Notes under the pieces: model-generated
What the model was told of the DNA's origin: nothing
The model's input: only the letters and a program-made list of their open reading frames with translations
Database searches by the model: none
NCBI RefSeq assembly: GCF_004119495.1
Contig: NZ_NRQU01000014.1
Location: 1-64,000 of the forward strand
Origin: Flavobacterium sp. YO12
Lineage (GTDB): Bacteria; Bacteroidota; Bacteroidia; Flavobacteriales; Flavobacteriaceae
DNA: 64,000 bases
Reading direction: 5' to 3'
Program-made: the position numbers and the translations under genes
Shown here: piece after piece, positions 16,934-27,321 of the stretch
Layout: every line of letters starts with the position of its first letter
Position numbering within the stretch: the first letter of the stretch is position 1

Positions 16934-17213
16934 GTATCTAAAAATAATGTATAGTTAAAAGATGGGACTAAATTATGATTTTTTGTTACAAAAAACTAAC
17001 CATTAACACTGTGTTATGATTTTTTGAAAACATAAAAACACATGCTAACCTACTTCGTTTCAAATGATTTTACCCAATTTGATTCAGAAAAAATATTCTA
17101 GTTTGTATGCTCTTTCTTTAGATTTAAAAAAAACTTTTTTTCTTTACGTCTTCCCGTAAGGAAAGTCCGTTTAAAATAGTTATTCTTGCGCGACTGAATT
17201 GTAAACCAAATCT

Positions 17214-20200
17214 ATGAAAACAAAACTACTCTTATTGCTGTTACTGGCAAATTTTTCTATTTATGCACAAACCAACTTAGTTCCGAATGGGAACTTTGAA
17301 ACTTGGACTTCTTCGTCGCAGCCTGACAATTGGTTTCGCTTTTTTAGCGGCTTCGCTTCTCAAAGCAGTATAGCGCAAAACGGCACATCGAGTACCAACA
17401 TGATGATTGCCAGCGGAACATCTAATTTTATCAATAGCGAATATTTCCCTGTAACTGCAGGTAAAACATATAAGGTGACTTTGTATCACAAACTTGCAAA
17501 AGGAACATTTTCTTCTATTGATCTTAGTTTGTATCATAAACCCAGTACTTTTAAGTCGGAAATAATTAAAAAATCAGATGTAACTTTTTCTACTACCGAG
17601 TGGAGAAAAATAGAATTCGAATATACTCCTACTGTTTCTGAAAGTATTGAAGTTGATATTTGGACTTATGGAACTCTGAATTCTGAAATTTTGGTTGATA
17701 ATGTTTCTGTTGTAGACATTGCCGATATTCCTGCACAATACACCAAGATTCCTGACATCGAGTTTGAAAAAAGATTAATTTATTTAGGACTTGACTCTGG
17801 TGCAACTGATGGCAAAGTATTAACGTCAAAAATCAACACCATAAAATCGCTAAATTTAGGAAGCGAACGCAAAATAACTGACTTAACAGGAATTCAAGAC
17901 TTTAAAGCTTTGACTTCTTTAGATTGCAGCAACAATCTTTTAACAAAGTTAGACGTGACTCAAAACACTTTATTAGTAGATTTATCTACTCAATATAACA
18001 ATATTAACGAGCTAAACTTATCCAAAAACACTTTGTTAGAAAATCTTAATATATCTGCTAACAAGCTAAGCTCTATAGATCTATCAACTAATAAGGCTCT
18101 GCAAAATTTGAACTGTCACTCAAATTTAATGACAATATTAGATGTTTCGGAAAATACAAACTTGACTACTCTAAATTGTTCTTCTAACAAAATCCAAGCT
18201 TTAAATGTTTCTAAAAACACTGCTTTAATGTTTTTAGACTGTAGTTATCAACAACTTACGCTATTAAATCTAAGCAGCAACGTCGCTTTAATAAAATTAA
18301 ATTGTTCAGCTAATAGTTTAAAAAATTTAGATTTAAACAAAAATACCAATTTAACCTTTTTAGACTGCAGCTCTAACTTACTAGAAACTTTTGATGTAAG
18401 CTCAAACACATCGCTTCAATATTTGGACGTTGGTAATAATAAGTTTTCAACTCTAAATGTTTCCAACAACATCAATCTTATCGAATTAAATGCTAGTGGA
18501 CTTGCAAAATTGTCAGAACTTAATTTAGCCAAAAACACAGCACTAAAACAACTAGATTGCGGCAGCAGTAATCTATCTTCTTTAGACTTATCAGCGAATA
18601 CAGCATTAGAGTATATGCTTTGTAATTCAAATAAATTATCAACTATAGATGTTAGTAAAAACAAACAATTAAAATTTTTATACTGTAGTTATAACCAAAT
18701 AACTTCATTGAATCTTAGCGATAATAAATCTTTAGTTTTTCTAAACTGTAGTTTTAATAAACTAAACAGTCTGAATCTGAAAAATGGAAATAATTCCAAT
18801 TTTTCAAAAGAAATGGGCGTATATTTCCAAAGTATGTCCGGAAGCTCAGGTTTAGGTTATTCTTCTTCTTTCATAAACAATATAGACCTGACTTGTCTTC
18901 AGGTTGATAATGTTGATTATTCTAAAGCTAATTGGTCTAAATTGAAAGACGACGAAACGTATTTTGCTTCACTAGATTGCTCTCTTTCTACCAACATTGC
19001 AGATCCAAATTTTGAAGACAAATTAATAGCACTTAAAATTGATAATGACGGAAAAAATGGAGCTGTTCTAAATTCGAGTATTAACACCATTACAGCATTA
19101 GATATATCAAATAGTTCAATTACCAATTTAACAGGAATACAAGGTTTTACCTCCTTGACAAATTTAAATGCTTCTGGTAATTTATTACAGAAACTGGATC
19201 TTTCTAAAAACACTGCTTTAAATAATTTAAATGCAGCTAACAACCCTTCACTAACATGCATTCAAGTTCCAGATGTTGCTGCCACAGCAAACTGGACGGT
19301 AACTAAAGATGCAATAGCAAGTTTTAGTTTAGATTGTAATGTGTATACCCTTATTCCTGATTCTAGTTTTGAAGATCAACTTATACTTCTTAACATTGAT
19401 AGAGATGGAAAAAATGGAAAAGTTAAAACAGAAAGTATTGCTAAAGTTACCAATTTAGGCTTGTCAGGAAAAGGCATATCTGACTTAACGGGTATCCAAG
19501 ATTTTACTTCTTTACAGCAGATAACAGCTAATAATAACAATATAACTACAGTAGATTTTTCACAAAATCAAGCATTGACAAGTGTCAATTTATTTGCTAA
19601 TAAATTAACTTATATTAATGTTTCCAAAAATATCGCATTAACTTCTTTGGATCTAAGTTTTAATAGTCTTTCGAATATTGACCTTACAAACAATATAAAT
19701 TTAAAATCAGTACAAATCTACTTTAATAAATTATCTAGTTTAAATGTTACTAAAAACACAAAACTATCTACCTTATTTGTAAATGGAAACATGCTAACAT
19801 CATTAAACGTTTCAAACAATCCAGAATTGAATCAAATTTGGTGTAATAACAACGAAATAAAAACATTAGATTTTTCAAAAAATCCTAAACTGTCTCAAGT
19901 ACTTGCTAATAACAATAAGTTATTAAACCTGAATATTAAAAATGGATCTAATAGCTCAATATCTGTTTCTTCTTCCAATAATGATGGTGTAAGATTTGCT
20001 CAAAATCCTGATCTAAAATGTATACAAGTTGATAATGTTGACTATTCTAATGCAAATTGGGGAGCTAAAAAAGATTTAACAGCTACTTTCTCATCAGATC
20101 CTTGTCCATTTGTTGTACCATACACTTTAATACCTGACTCTAAATTTGAAGATAAACTAATTGAACTTAATATAGATAAAGACGGGAAAAACGGAAAAGT

Positions 20201-22412
20201 TGCAACAACAAGTATTGCCGATCTAACAAGTCTAAATGTTGCAAATAGCAATATTACAGACTTAACAGGAATAGAAGATTTTTCTATGTTGACTTCATTG
20301 GAATGTAATAACAACCAATTAACAACGATAAACATCTCAAGACAACCTTTGTTAGCAAAACTAAATATTAGTCATAATAAATTAAACACTTTTTCTGTCT
20401 CTGCAAACTTATCATTAATTGATTTAAACATAAGTAATAATGAAATTTCTGACTTAGATGTTTCTAAAAACACGAAGCTTATTACTCTAAGTGCTAGTTT
20501 CAATAAATTAAGAAATTTAGATGTTTCAAAAAACACTATTCTAAAGGAATTCGACTGTACTGATAACAACTTGTATAGTTTGAATTTGAAAAACGGAAAT
20601 AATGCAAACATGCAAAACATGACTCTTGGAAATTTTACGAAAAATCCAAATTTACTTTGCATTCAAGTTGATAACGTAGCTTTTTCTACCGAAAAATGGA
20701 TCGCAAAAGACGAAAAAGTAATTTATTCATCTGAGGCTTGTGCGCCAAACTATCAATACACACTAATTCCTGATATAAATTTTGAAAAACTTTTAATCAA
20801 AAATGGCATTGATAAAGATGGTGAAAATGGAAAAGTTCTAACCTCTAGCATTGAAAATCTTATCGAATTAAATGCAATTGATGCAACCAATAAAATTACA
20901 GATTTACAAGGTATTGAAGATTTTAAATCATTAGAAAAACTGTACTGCTCTAAAGGAGCAATTACTAAAATCGATGTTTCTAAAAACCTAAAACTAAAAA
21001 CTTTAGATTTATCTAGTAATCAGGTTGCTACATTAGATCTTACTAAAAACACTGCTTTAGAATCTCTAAATTGCGGTAGTAATAAATTGACGGAATTAAA
21101 TATTTCAAACAACTTAGCTTTACAAAATTTAATTTCTGACAACAACAAACTAACAACTATTAATGTATCTAAAAACACAGTATTAACTCGATTAGATGTT
21201 GGCTCAAATCAAATTACAACTATTGATATAACTGCTAATTTAGCCTTAAAAGAACTAGGTGTTTACGGAAATAAAATAACAACTTTAAATACTTCTAAAA
21301 ACATTGCTTTAACTAGTTTAAGTGCTTTTTCAAATGAATTAACAACTTTAGATGTTTCTCAGAATAAAGCGCTAACTTATTTAAATGCTAAAAAATGTCA
21401 ATTAACAACTATTGATGTTTCAAATAATGTTTTACTATATGGTCTTGAAGTTAACGAGAATAAAATTGTAACAATCGATGTCTCAAAAAATCCTCTATTA
21501 AGCAGTTTGATGGTAAACTCAAATCAATTAACGAGCTTAAACCTTAAAAATGGAAAAAATACGTTACTAAATAACAATTATGTTTCATTTTCTTCAAACC
21601 CAAAACTATATTGTATTCAAGTTGATGATGTTAACTATGCAACTACAAATTGGCCTTCTAAAAAAGATGCAATTGCAACTTACAATACAGAATGTACAGG
21701 AGAACTAAATTTACCTGCAAACAATTTTACTGTTGAAACTAAAGGAGAATCTTGTACAGGAGAAAATAATGGCGAGATTAGTATTGTTGGTAAAAATTCA
21801 TTTGCATATGCCGCAACAATAAACGATAAATCGTACAACTTTACTAACAACAGTTTAAAAGTTACTAGTTTAACTCCGGGAACTTACAAAATCAAGATCA
21901 CTATTCCGGAAATGATTTTCGAACAAAACTTTACCGTAACTATTCCAAAAGCTTCTAACGTTGCAGGAAAATCAAGCGTAACTTCTAAAAATGTAGCAGT
22001 AGAAATTACTGCAGGAACGGCTCCTTTTACCGTGTTTGTTGACGGAACTCAACAATTTCAAACAACAGATTCTAACTTTAATTTAAGTTTAGAAAAAGGT
22101 GGTTTAATTGAAGTAGCAACTGCTAAAGCTTGCGAAGGTATTTTTTCTAAAAAAGTAGCCACAATGGATCTTTTAGGAACATTATCTGCTTACCCAAATC
22201 CAACTTCTGGAAGTTTTGAAATTGAAATTCCAACTGGTCAAAAAGAAGTTAAAATCGTATTGTACAATTTTGCTGGTCAATTAGTTTCGACTAAAACATA
22301 TTCTATCGAAAATGGAAAAGCGCAGTTAAGTCTTGAAAACCAAGCTTCGGGAATTTATGCCGCAAAAATCTATTTCGAAACTCCAGAATACATTAAAATT
22401 ATAAAAAAATAA
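17214..22412 (+). CDS. Giant leucine-rich-repeat surface protein with type IX sorting domain
   Basis: 1732 residues. It has a signal peptide (1-19, ending YAQ), then a carbohydrate-binding-like beta domain (20-165, opening NLVPNGNFETW). Next come five modules, each starting with a form of IPDSxFEDxLIxLxIDxDGKNGKV, at about residues 179, 595, 712, 972 and 1183. Each module is followed by roughly 21-residue leucine-rich repeats of the type LDVSKNTALxxLxCSxNxL, up to about 1480. A beta-rich region follows, then a C-terminal type A sorting domain (YPNPTSGSFEIEI to KIIKK), the signal for type IX secretion. Probably an adhesin or glycan binder, by analogy. The lipoprotein gene starts 2 bp downstream. 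Confidence 0.9.
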   Translation: MKTKLLLLLLLANFSIYAQTNLVPNGNFETWTSSSQPDNWFRFFSGFASQSSIAQNGTSSTNMMIASGTSNFINSEYFPVTAGKTYKVTLYHKLAKGTFSSIDLSLYHKPSTFKSEIIKKSDVTFSTTEWRKIEFEYTPTVSESIEVDIWTYGTLNSEILVDNVSVVDIADIPAQYTKIPDIEFEKRLIYLGLDSGATDGKVLTSKINTIKSLNLGSERKITDLTGIQDFKALTSLDCSNNLLTKLDVTQNTLLVDLSTQYNNINELNLSKNTLLENLNISANKLSSIDLSTNKALQNLNCHSNLMTILDVSENTNLTTLNCSSNKIQALNVSKNTALMFLDCSYQQLTLLNLSSNVALIKLNCSANSLKNLDLNKNTNLTFLDCSSNLLETFDVSSNTSLQYLDVGNNKFSTLNVSNNINLIELNASGLAKLSELNLAKNTALKQLDCGSSNLSSLDLSANTALEYMLCNSNKLSTIDVSKNKQLKFLYCSYNQITSLNLSDNKSLVFLNCSFNKLNSLNLKNGNNSNFSKEMGVYFQSMSGSSGLGYSSSFINNIDLTCLQVDNVDYSKANWSKLKDDETYFASLDCSLSTNIADPNFEDKLIALKIDNDGKNGAVLNSSINTITALDISNSSITNLTGIQGFTSLTNLNASGNLLQKLDLSKNTALNNLNAANNPSLTCIQVPDVAATANWTVTKDAIASFSLDCNVYTLIPDSSFEDQLILLNIDRDGKNGKVKTESIAKVTNLGLSGKGISDLTGIQDFTSLQQITANNNNITTVDFSQNQALTSVNLFANKLTYINVSKNIALTSLDLSFNSLSNIDLTNNINLKSVQIYFNKLSSLNVTKNTKLSTLFVNGNMLTSLNVSNNPELNQIWCNNNEIKTLDFSKNPKLSQVLANNNKLLNLNIKNGSNSSISVSSSNNDGVRFAQNPDLKCIQVDNVDYSNANWGAKKDLTATFSSDPCPFVVPYTLIPDSKFEDKLIELNIDKDGKNGKVATTSIADLTSLNVANSNITDLTGIEDFSMLTSLECNNNQLTTINISRQPLLAKLNISHNKLNTFSVSANLSLIDLNISNNEISDLDVSKNTKLITLSASFNKLRNLDVSKNTILKEFDCTDNNLYSLNLKNGNNANMQNMTLGNFTKNPNLLCIQVDNVAFSTEKWIAKDEKVIYSSEACAPNYQYTLIPDINFEKLLIKNGIDKDGENGKVLTSSIENLIELNAIDATNKITDLQGIEDFKSLEKLYCSKGAITKIDVSKNLKLKTLDLSSNQVATLDLTKNTALESLNCGSNKLTELNISNNLALQNLISDNNKLTTINVSKNTVLTRLDVGSNQITTIDITANLALKELGVYGNKITTLNTSKNIALTSLSAFSNELTTLDVSQNKALTYLNAKKCQLTTIDVSNNVLLYGLEVNENKIVTIDVSKNPLLSSLMVNSNQLTSLNLKNGKNTLLNNNYVSFSSNPKLYCIQVDDVNYATTNWPSKKDAIATYNTECTGELNLPANNFTVETKGESCTGENNGEISIVGKNSFAYAATINDKSYNFTNNSLKVTSLTPGTYKIKITIPEMIFEQNFTVTIPKASNVAGKSSVTSKNVAVEITAGTAPFTVFVDGTQQFQTTDSNFNLSLEKGGLIEVATAKACEGIFSKKVATMDLLGTLSAYPNPTSGSFEIEIPTGQKEVKIVLYNFAGQLVSTKTYSIENGKAQLSLENQASGIYAAKIYFETPEYIKIIKK

Positions 22413-22414
22413 AA

Positions 22415-23113
22415 ATGAAGAATTTTATATACCTATCAATCATTAGTTTTTTGTTTGCTGCATGCGGAGGCGGGGGCGGAGACGATCCTGTTACTCCTCC
22501 AGTTACAAATACGGCACCTACAGTTCCAGTATTAGTATCTCCTACCGATGGTAAATTATGTTTAGACAATACTGTTTCTTTACAATGGAATCAATCTACT
22601 GATACTGAAAAAGATCCAATTGTCTACCAAATTCAAGTTGCAAAAGATAACGGATTTACTCAAATTGTTAATACACTTAACAACTCAACCGTTAGCTCCT
22701 CTCTTTCGTTAGAGAAAAATACAGCATATTATTGGAGAGTACAAGCAGCAGACAGCAAAGGTTTATCAAGTGCTTACTCTGCAACTTTCAAATTTTATAC
22801 TGCAGGAACAGGTGTTGTAAATCATTTACCATTTGCTCCAGAGTTAGTTCAGCCAGCAATAAATTCTACTTTAAGCACAGCAACGGCCACTTTAAAATGG
22901 AAGGCATCTGATGTTGACGCAAATGATATTCTAACTTACGATGTGTATTTTGGAACAACTAATCCTCCAACAGCAAAAGTTGCCGAAAATATAAGCGCTT
23001 CTTCATTTGATGTTACGCTTGACGCCACAAAAGAGTACTTCTGGAAAGTTGTCGTAAAAGACAACAAAGGAGGTGAAACTGTTGGACAGGTTTGGAAATT
23101 TAAAACCAACTAG
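22415..23113 (+). CDS. Lipoprotein with fibronectin type III-like domains
   Basis: 232 residues. The lipoprotein signal MKNFIYLSIISFLFAAC is followed by five glycines and two aspartates. Two beta-sandwich repeats of fibronectin III type (about 37-128 and 138-232) share the pattern LxWxxSDxDxxDxLxYxVxxG and a terminal WKFKT. It begins 2 bp after the giant LRR gene, so the pair is one operon and the lipoprotein may anchor or assist the secreted LRR protein (inference). Confidence 0.8.
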   Translation: MKNFIYLSIISFLFAACGGGGGDDPVTPPVTNTAPTVPVLVSPTDGKLCLDNTVSLQWNQSTDTEKDPIVYQIQVAKDNGFTQIVNTLNNSTVSSSLSLEKNTAYYWRVQAADSKGLSSAYSATFKFYTAGTGVVNHLPFAPELVQPAINSTLSTATATLKWKASDVDANDILTYDVYFGTTNPPTAKVAENISASSFDVTLDATKEYFWKVVVKDNKGGETVGQVWKFKTN

Positions 23114-23141
23114 CTCTTAAATAATCACAATTAGTTAAATC

Positions 23142-23179
23142 AAAAATCCCGTTTTCATTCAGTTGAAAACGGGATTTTT
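23142..23179. terminator. Bidirectional terminator
   Basis: A 16-bp perfect inverted repeat with an ATCCCGTTTTCA arm, flanked by A and T runs, lies between the converging lipoprotein and MBL-fold genes. Confidence 0.85.
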
Positions 23180-23198
23180 TCATATTTTAAAGTTTATC

Positions 23199-24056
23199 TT
23201 AAAGAATCTCTTCGCAGGTAAAAACATCTTTCAGTCGCACGCCTTTCTCAGTATGTTCAACCGTTATAATTTGATTATGTGCATCGTGTTCTAAAAACAA
23301 ATAATAATTATTGTCAGCAGCGGCATTCAAAAATTTTGATTTTTCAGGCATTGTCAATAATGGACGCGTATCGTACCCCATTACATACGGTAACGGAATA
23401 TGTCCAGCAGTAGCCAATAAATCTGCGCAAAAAACGATGGTTTTATCTTGATATTGAATGTGCGGAATCATCTGTTTTTCGGTATGCCCATCAACGTAAT
23501 AAATCCCAAAATTCATTTCTTCAGAAAATGCAAAATCACTTTCAGAACGTTTTATAAAATTCAACTGACCGCTTTCCTGCATTGGTAAAATATTTTCCGA
23601 AAGAAAAGAAGCTTTTTCACGCGCATTTGGTTTTGTAGCCCATTCCCAATGATTTTCATTTGTCCAAAACTTCGCATTTTTAAAAGCCGGCTCATAAAAA
23701 GTTTTATCAGAATTCCACTGAACACTTCCTCCGCAATGGTCAAAATGCAAATGCGTCATAAAAACATCCGTAATATCATCTCTATGAAAACCATATTTTG
23801 CCAAAGATTTATCAATCGAATGAGATCCCCAAAGCGAGTAATAACCAAAAAACTTTTCTGATTGTTTATCTCCCATTCCGGTATCAATTAAAATCAAACG
23901 ATTTCCATCTTCAATCAACAAACAACGTGCGGCTATATCGATAAGATTATTATCATCTGCAGGATTGGTTTTGTTCCAAATTGTTTTAGGTACAACACCA
24001 AACATTGCACCGCCGTCTAACTTAAAATTTCCTGATTCTATTGGATAAAGTTTCAT
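23199..24056 (-). CDS. MBL-fold metallo-hydrolase
   Basis: 285 residues, cytosolic, no signal peptide. The metallo-beta-lactamase fold is marked by TDVFMTHLHFDHCGG (about 106), the later ligand in VDGHTEKQM (about 195), Asp in IVFCADLLATAGH (about 212) and a terminal His in FLEHDAHNQ. The substrate is unknown. Relatives include quorum-quenching lactonases and glyoxalase-like esterases, so a lactone or ester hydrolase is possible. It is a single gene between two unrelated units. Confidence 0.85.
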   Translation of the reverse strand: MKLYPIESGNFKLDGGAMFGVVPKTIWNKTNPADDNNLIDIAARCLLIEDGNRLILIDTGMGDKQSEKFFGYYSLWGSHSIDKSLAKYGFHRDDITDVFMTHLHFDHCGGSVQWNSDKTFYEPAFKNAKFWTNENHWEWATKPNAREKASFLSENILPMQESGQLNFIKRSESDFAFSEEMNFGIYYVDGHTEKQMIPHIQYQDKTIVFCADLLATAGHIPLPYVMGYDTRPLLTMPEKSKFLNAAADNNYYLFLEHDAHNQIITVEHTEKGVRLKDVFTCEEIL

Positions 24057-24139
24057 GAGTATAAATTTCTAATAAGAAAACAAAGCTAGGAAATCAATTT
24101 CCTTTATACTACAAATTCTATTTAAAAACTCCCTACTCT

Positions 24140-25066
24140 TTATTCTAAAGTAATCGAAGTACTTCCTATGATTTCTTGCTTATCAAAAAAGTTAACAAAA
24201 TAAGTTCCTTTTTTAAAATCATTTTCATCAGCATTTAAAATGCCGTAAACATTGACAGGTTTTCCTTGAAAATCTACTGCTACAATAAAACTGTAAACCA
24301 AAGCTTTATCATTTCCGAATTCAATTAATTTATCTTCTCCTAAAACTGTGTTTTTTTGATCTAAAACTTGAATATAAAAAATCTTTTTTCCTGTTTTAGC
24401 TACCGAATTTCCATTGATAGAAAAGCTCACTTTAAGCTTTTGTGTATGCTTGGCTTTATCCGTTTCTAGCTCTTTTCCAGAGTTTTTCTCGCGCAATGCA
24501 ACTACTTTAAAATTATTCAGTGATAACCTTGAAGCGTCTTTTATCGTCGATTCCAGTTTTTTTTGTTTCAAAATTAAAGTGTCATTTTGCGCCTTTTGCT
24601 GATACATCACAACATTCTGGGACTCAATTTCGGTAAGTAAATTTTGGTTTTGAGATTTGAGACTTTTAATTTCTAAACCTTTAGATTCTAATGTCGTTTT
24701 TAAATCTAAAAGTTGTTTTCTATAAATTTGAATCTGAGTAATCGAAGGATTTTTTGAAGCTTTAATAATCTCCATCAAGTTTTCGACATTTTTTCGTTCA
24801 AGCTCCAATTGCTGCGATAACGAAGTCTTTTCTAGAATAGCCAAATCATATTGCTGCTTTAAAACATTCAAAGAATCTATAATATTTTTTTGTGCTGTAG
24901 ATTCCTTGCTTGGCTCTGCAAGATTATTTTTAATCGAAGGAGTCGCATTATCTTTGGTACTTTCCTTTAATTCACTGCTAAAAATAAAGAATGTAGCTCC
25001 TATTCCAAAAACAAAAAATACTGCAAAAAGTGCTTTTACCCACTTATTCATATACTGTTTTTTCAT
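24140..25066 (-). CDS. Membrane-anchored coiled-coil protein
   Basis: 308 residues. A transmembrane segment at about 9-29 (VKALFAVFFVFGIGATFFIF) is followed by a long coiled coil (about 55-175, rich in LKxQYDLAxLEKTSLSQQLELE heptads). A C-terminal beta domain (about 185-308) includes LKVSFSINGNSVAKTGKKIF and a terminal VNFFDKQEIIGSTSITLE. It looks like a periplasmic structural protein. The function is unknown. Confidence 0.7.
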   Translation of the reverse strand: MKKQYMNKWVKALFAVFFVFGIGATFFIFSSELKESTKDNATPSIKNNLAEPSKESTAQKNIIDSLNVLKQQYDLAILEKTSLSQQLELERKNVENLMEIIKASKNPSITQIQIYRKQLLDLKTTLESKGLEIKSLKSQNQNLLTEIESQNVVMYQQKAQNDTLILKQKKLESTIKDASRLSLNNFKVVALREKNSGKELETDKAKHTQKLKVSFSINGNSVAKTGKKIFYIQVLDQKNTVLGEDKLIEFGNDKALVYSFIVAVDFQGKPVNVYGILNADENDFKKGTYFVNFFDKQEIIGSTSITLE

Positions 25067-25324
25067 AATTACTCACAATTTATTACAAAAATAACAATAT
25101 AACAACAGTTATAATAAGTACAAATACGGTTTTTAATTTTATTTGCCATTAAAATACGAGAATCGCAAAAATTTACAAAAATCATCAAACTTTTCGCTCA
25201 ACAAACAAGATCACTGTAAAAAAAAAGAGATACATTTTTGCCCTGTTTTCAGCAAAATAAATTCTATCTATTTTAACATTTGTTATAATAATGTGAACCG
25301 CTATGGAAAAAGGTTTTTAAGTCG
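25067..25324. other. Intergenic region upstream of the SUF cluster
   Basis: Most of a 374-bp gap between divergent genes. It is very AT-rich. Only the -7 box at 25325 was recognised. No credible ORF or hairpin was seen. Confidence 0.5.
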
Positions 25325-25332
25325 TATCTTTG
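25325..25332 (+). promoter_or_regulatory. -7 promoter box TATCTTTG (SUF cluster)
   Basis: A TAnnTTTG match 108 bp before the sufA/iscA ATG. The long leader may hold regulation. No obvious Fur- or IscR-like site was recognised. Confidence 0.45.
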
Positions 25333-25440
25333 CAGACAATTTCATTTGAACTGAGAAATTGGCATTTTATTTAATGTAATATTTTGATTACTATTTAGAT
25401 GCGATTTTAAATGATCTTTTAAAAACAAATACCATAAACA

Positions 25441-25770
25441 ATGATAAAGGTTTCTGATACAGCCAAAAAGAAAATCATCGATTTGATGACTGATGATGGT
25501 TTTGACGCCGCAAACGACTATGTAAGAGTAGGCGTAAAAAGTGGTGGATGCTCTGGTTTGTCTTATGATTTAAAATTTGACAAAACCAAAGGCGACGATG
25601 ATAAAGTATTCGTAGATAATGACATACAAATAGCAGTTGAAAAAAAATCATTCCTATATTTAGCCGGAACAATTCTTGAATTTTCAGGCGGATTAAACGG
25701 AAAAGGATTTGTTTTCAACAATCCAAATGCAAGCAGAACTTGCGGATGCGGAGAATCATTCTCTCTTTAA
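25441..25770 (+). CDS. sufA: HesB/IscA/SufA-type iron-sulfur carrier
   Basis: 109 residues, the family length. It carries iron or assembled clusters to target proteins. The three conserved cysteines are present: SGGCSGLSYDL (about 38) and the C-terminal TCGCGESF (about 102 and 104). First gene of the SUF cluster. A 95-bp spacer with an AT-rich inverted repeat separates it from sufB. Whether to call it SufA or IscA cannot be decided from sequence alone, but the neighbours favour SufA. Confidence 0.88.
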   Translation: MIKVSDTAKKKIIDLMTDDGFDAANDYVRVGVKSGGCSGLSYDLKFDKTKGDDDKVFVDNDIQIAVEKKSFLYLAGTILEFSGGLNGKGFVFNNPNASRTCGCGESFSL

Positions 25771-25792
25771 AAATTAAATAATTGCAAAATTT

Positions 25793-25853
25793 AAAGATTT
25801 AAAAATTACGGAAGTGATTTTAATATTTAAATCCTTCAATTTTTAAATCTTTC
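25793..25853. repeat. AT-rich inverted repeat between sufA and sufB
   Basis: GATTTAAAAATT and AATTTTTAAATC form a 12-bp stem, with more weak pairing outside. It has no T run and is probably not a full terminator, but it could set the ratio of sufA to sufB message. Confidence 0.5.
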
Positions 25854-25865
25854 AATAAAAAAACA

Positions 25866-27314
25866 ATGAGCAAATACACCGAAGACGATTTAAAAATCGA
25901 ACTGGAAACTAAAGAATATGAGTACGGATTTTATACTAATATAGAATCTGAGACTTTCCCTATTGGCTTAAACGAAGACATCGTGAGAGCTATTTCTCTT
26001 AAAAAAGAAGAACCTGAATGGATGACCGAATGGCGCATCGAGGCTTTCCGCGCATGGAAAGAAATGATTGAGCCAGAATGGGCAAATGTTCATTATGAAA
26101 AACCAGATTTTCAGGCGATTTCTTATTACTCAGCTCCAAAACAAGTAGATCCTAACAAAACTTTGGACGATGTAGATCCGGAATTATTAGAGATGTACAA
26201 AAAACTTGGAATTTCTGTTGATGAACAAAAAATGATGAACAATGTCGCTATGGATATTGTTGTCGATTCTGTTTCAGTAGCTACAACTTTCAAGAAAACT
26301 TTGGCCGAAAAAGGAATTATTTTCTGTCCAATTTCTGAAGCTATTAAAGAACATCCAGAATTAGTAAAAAAATATTTAGGAACGGTTGTACCTCAAAAAG
26401 ACAACTTCTACGCAGCATTAAACTCAGCAGTTTTCTCTGACGGAAGTTTCTGTTATATTCCAAAAGGTGTTCGTTGCCCAATGGAACTTTCAACTTATTT
26501 CAGAATTAATCAGGCAGGAACAGGACAATTCGAAAGAACTTTGGTGATTGCTGATGCAGGAAGTTATGTTTCTTATTTAGAAGGATGTACTGCTCCAAGT
26601 CGCGATGAAAATCAATTACACGCTGCTGTAGTTGAATTAATCGCTTTGGATGATGCTGAAATTAAGTATTCTACCGTTCAAAACTGGTTTCCTGGAAACA
26701 AAGAAGGAAAAGGTGGAGTTTACAACTTCGTAACCAAAAGAGGTTTATGCGAAACAAATGCTAAAATTTCTTGGACACAAGTAGAAACAGGTTCTGCTGT
26801 AACTTGGAAATATCCATCTTGCGTATTAAAAGGAGATAATTCGGTAGGAGAATTTTATTCGATTGCTGTTACCAATAATTACCAACAAGCAGATACTGGA
26901 ACTAAAATGATCCATTTAGGAAAAAACACTAAATCGACTATTATTTCTAAAGGTATTTCGGCTGGTAAATCACAAAACAGCTACCGTGGTTTAGTGCAAA
27001 TCTCTCCCAGAGCAGAGAATGCAAGAAACTTTTCACAATGTGACTCATTGTTAATGGGGAATAATTGTGGAGCACATACTTTCCCGTATATCGAAAGTAA
27101 AAATCCATCGGCTAAAATTGAGCACGAAGCAACTACAAGTAAAATTGGAGAAGATCAGGTTTTTTATTGCAACCAAAGAGGTATCCCGACTGAAAAAGCG
27201 ATTGCCTTAATTGTAAACGGTTTCAGTAAAGATGTATTGAATAAACTTCCAATGGAATTTGCGGTTGAAGCGCAAAAATTATTAGAGATTTCTTTAGAAG
27301 GTTCTGTTGGATAA
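25866..27314 (+). CDS. sufB: Fe-S cluster scaffold subunit SufB
   Basis: 482 residues. SufB, with SufC and SufD, forms the SufBC2D scaffold on which Fe-S clusters are built. The conserved stretches [35 protein letters not shown] and [16 protein letters not shown] are present, as is the C-terminal [19 protein letters not shown]. Full length. The following FMN reductase gene starts 7 bp after the stop, so it sits inside the operon. Confidence 0.96.
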   Translation: MSKYTEDDLKIELETKEYEYGFYTNIESETFPIGLNEDIVRAISLKKEEPEWMTEWRIEAFRAWKEMIEPEWANVHYEKPDFQAISYYSAPKQVDPNKTLDDVDPELLEMYKKLGISVDEQKMMNNVAMDIVVDSVSVATTFKKTLAEKGIIFCPISEAIKEHPELVKKYLGTVVPQKDNFYAALNSAVFSDGSFCYIPKGVRCPMELSTYFRINQAGTGQFERTLVIADAGSYVSYLEGCTAPSRDENQLHAAVVELIALDDAEIKYSTVQNWFPGNKEGKGGVYNFVTKRGLCETNAKISWTQVETGSAVTWKYPSCVLKGDNSVGEFYSIAVTNNYQQADTGTKMIHLGKNTKSTIISKGISAGKSQNSYRGLVQISPRAENARNFSQCDSLLMGNNCGAHTFPYIESKNPSAKIEHEATTSKIGEDQVFYCNQRGIPTEKAIALIVNGFSKDVLNKLPMEFAVEAQKLLEISLEGSVG

Positions 27315-27321
27315 TTTGAAG

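Noticed and set aside
18416..20662. Minus-strand open frames opposite the LRR gene
   Set aside because: They arise from the repeated codon pattern of the LRR array and are low-complexity mirrors of it.
17749..21550. Regularly spaced repeats that could suggest a CRISPR array
   Set aside because: The period of about 63 bases equals a 21-residue LRR; repeats diverge as coding sequence and no cas genes are near.
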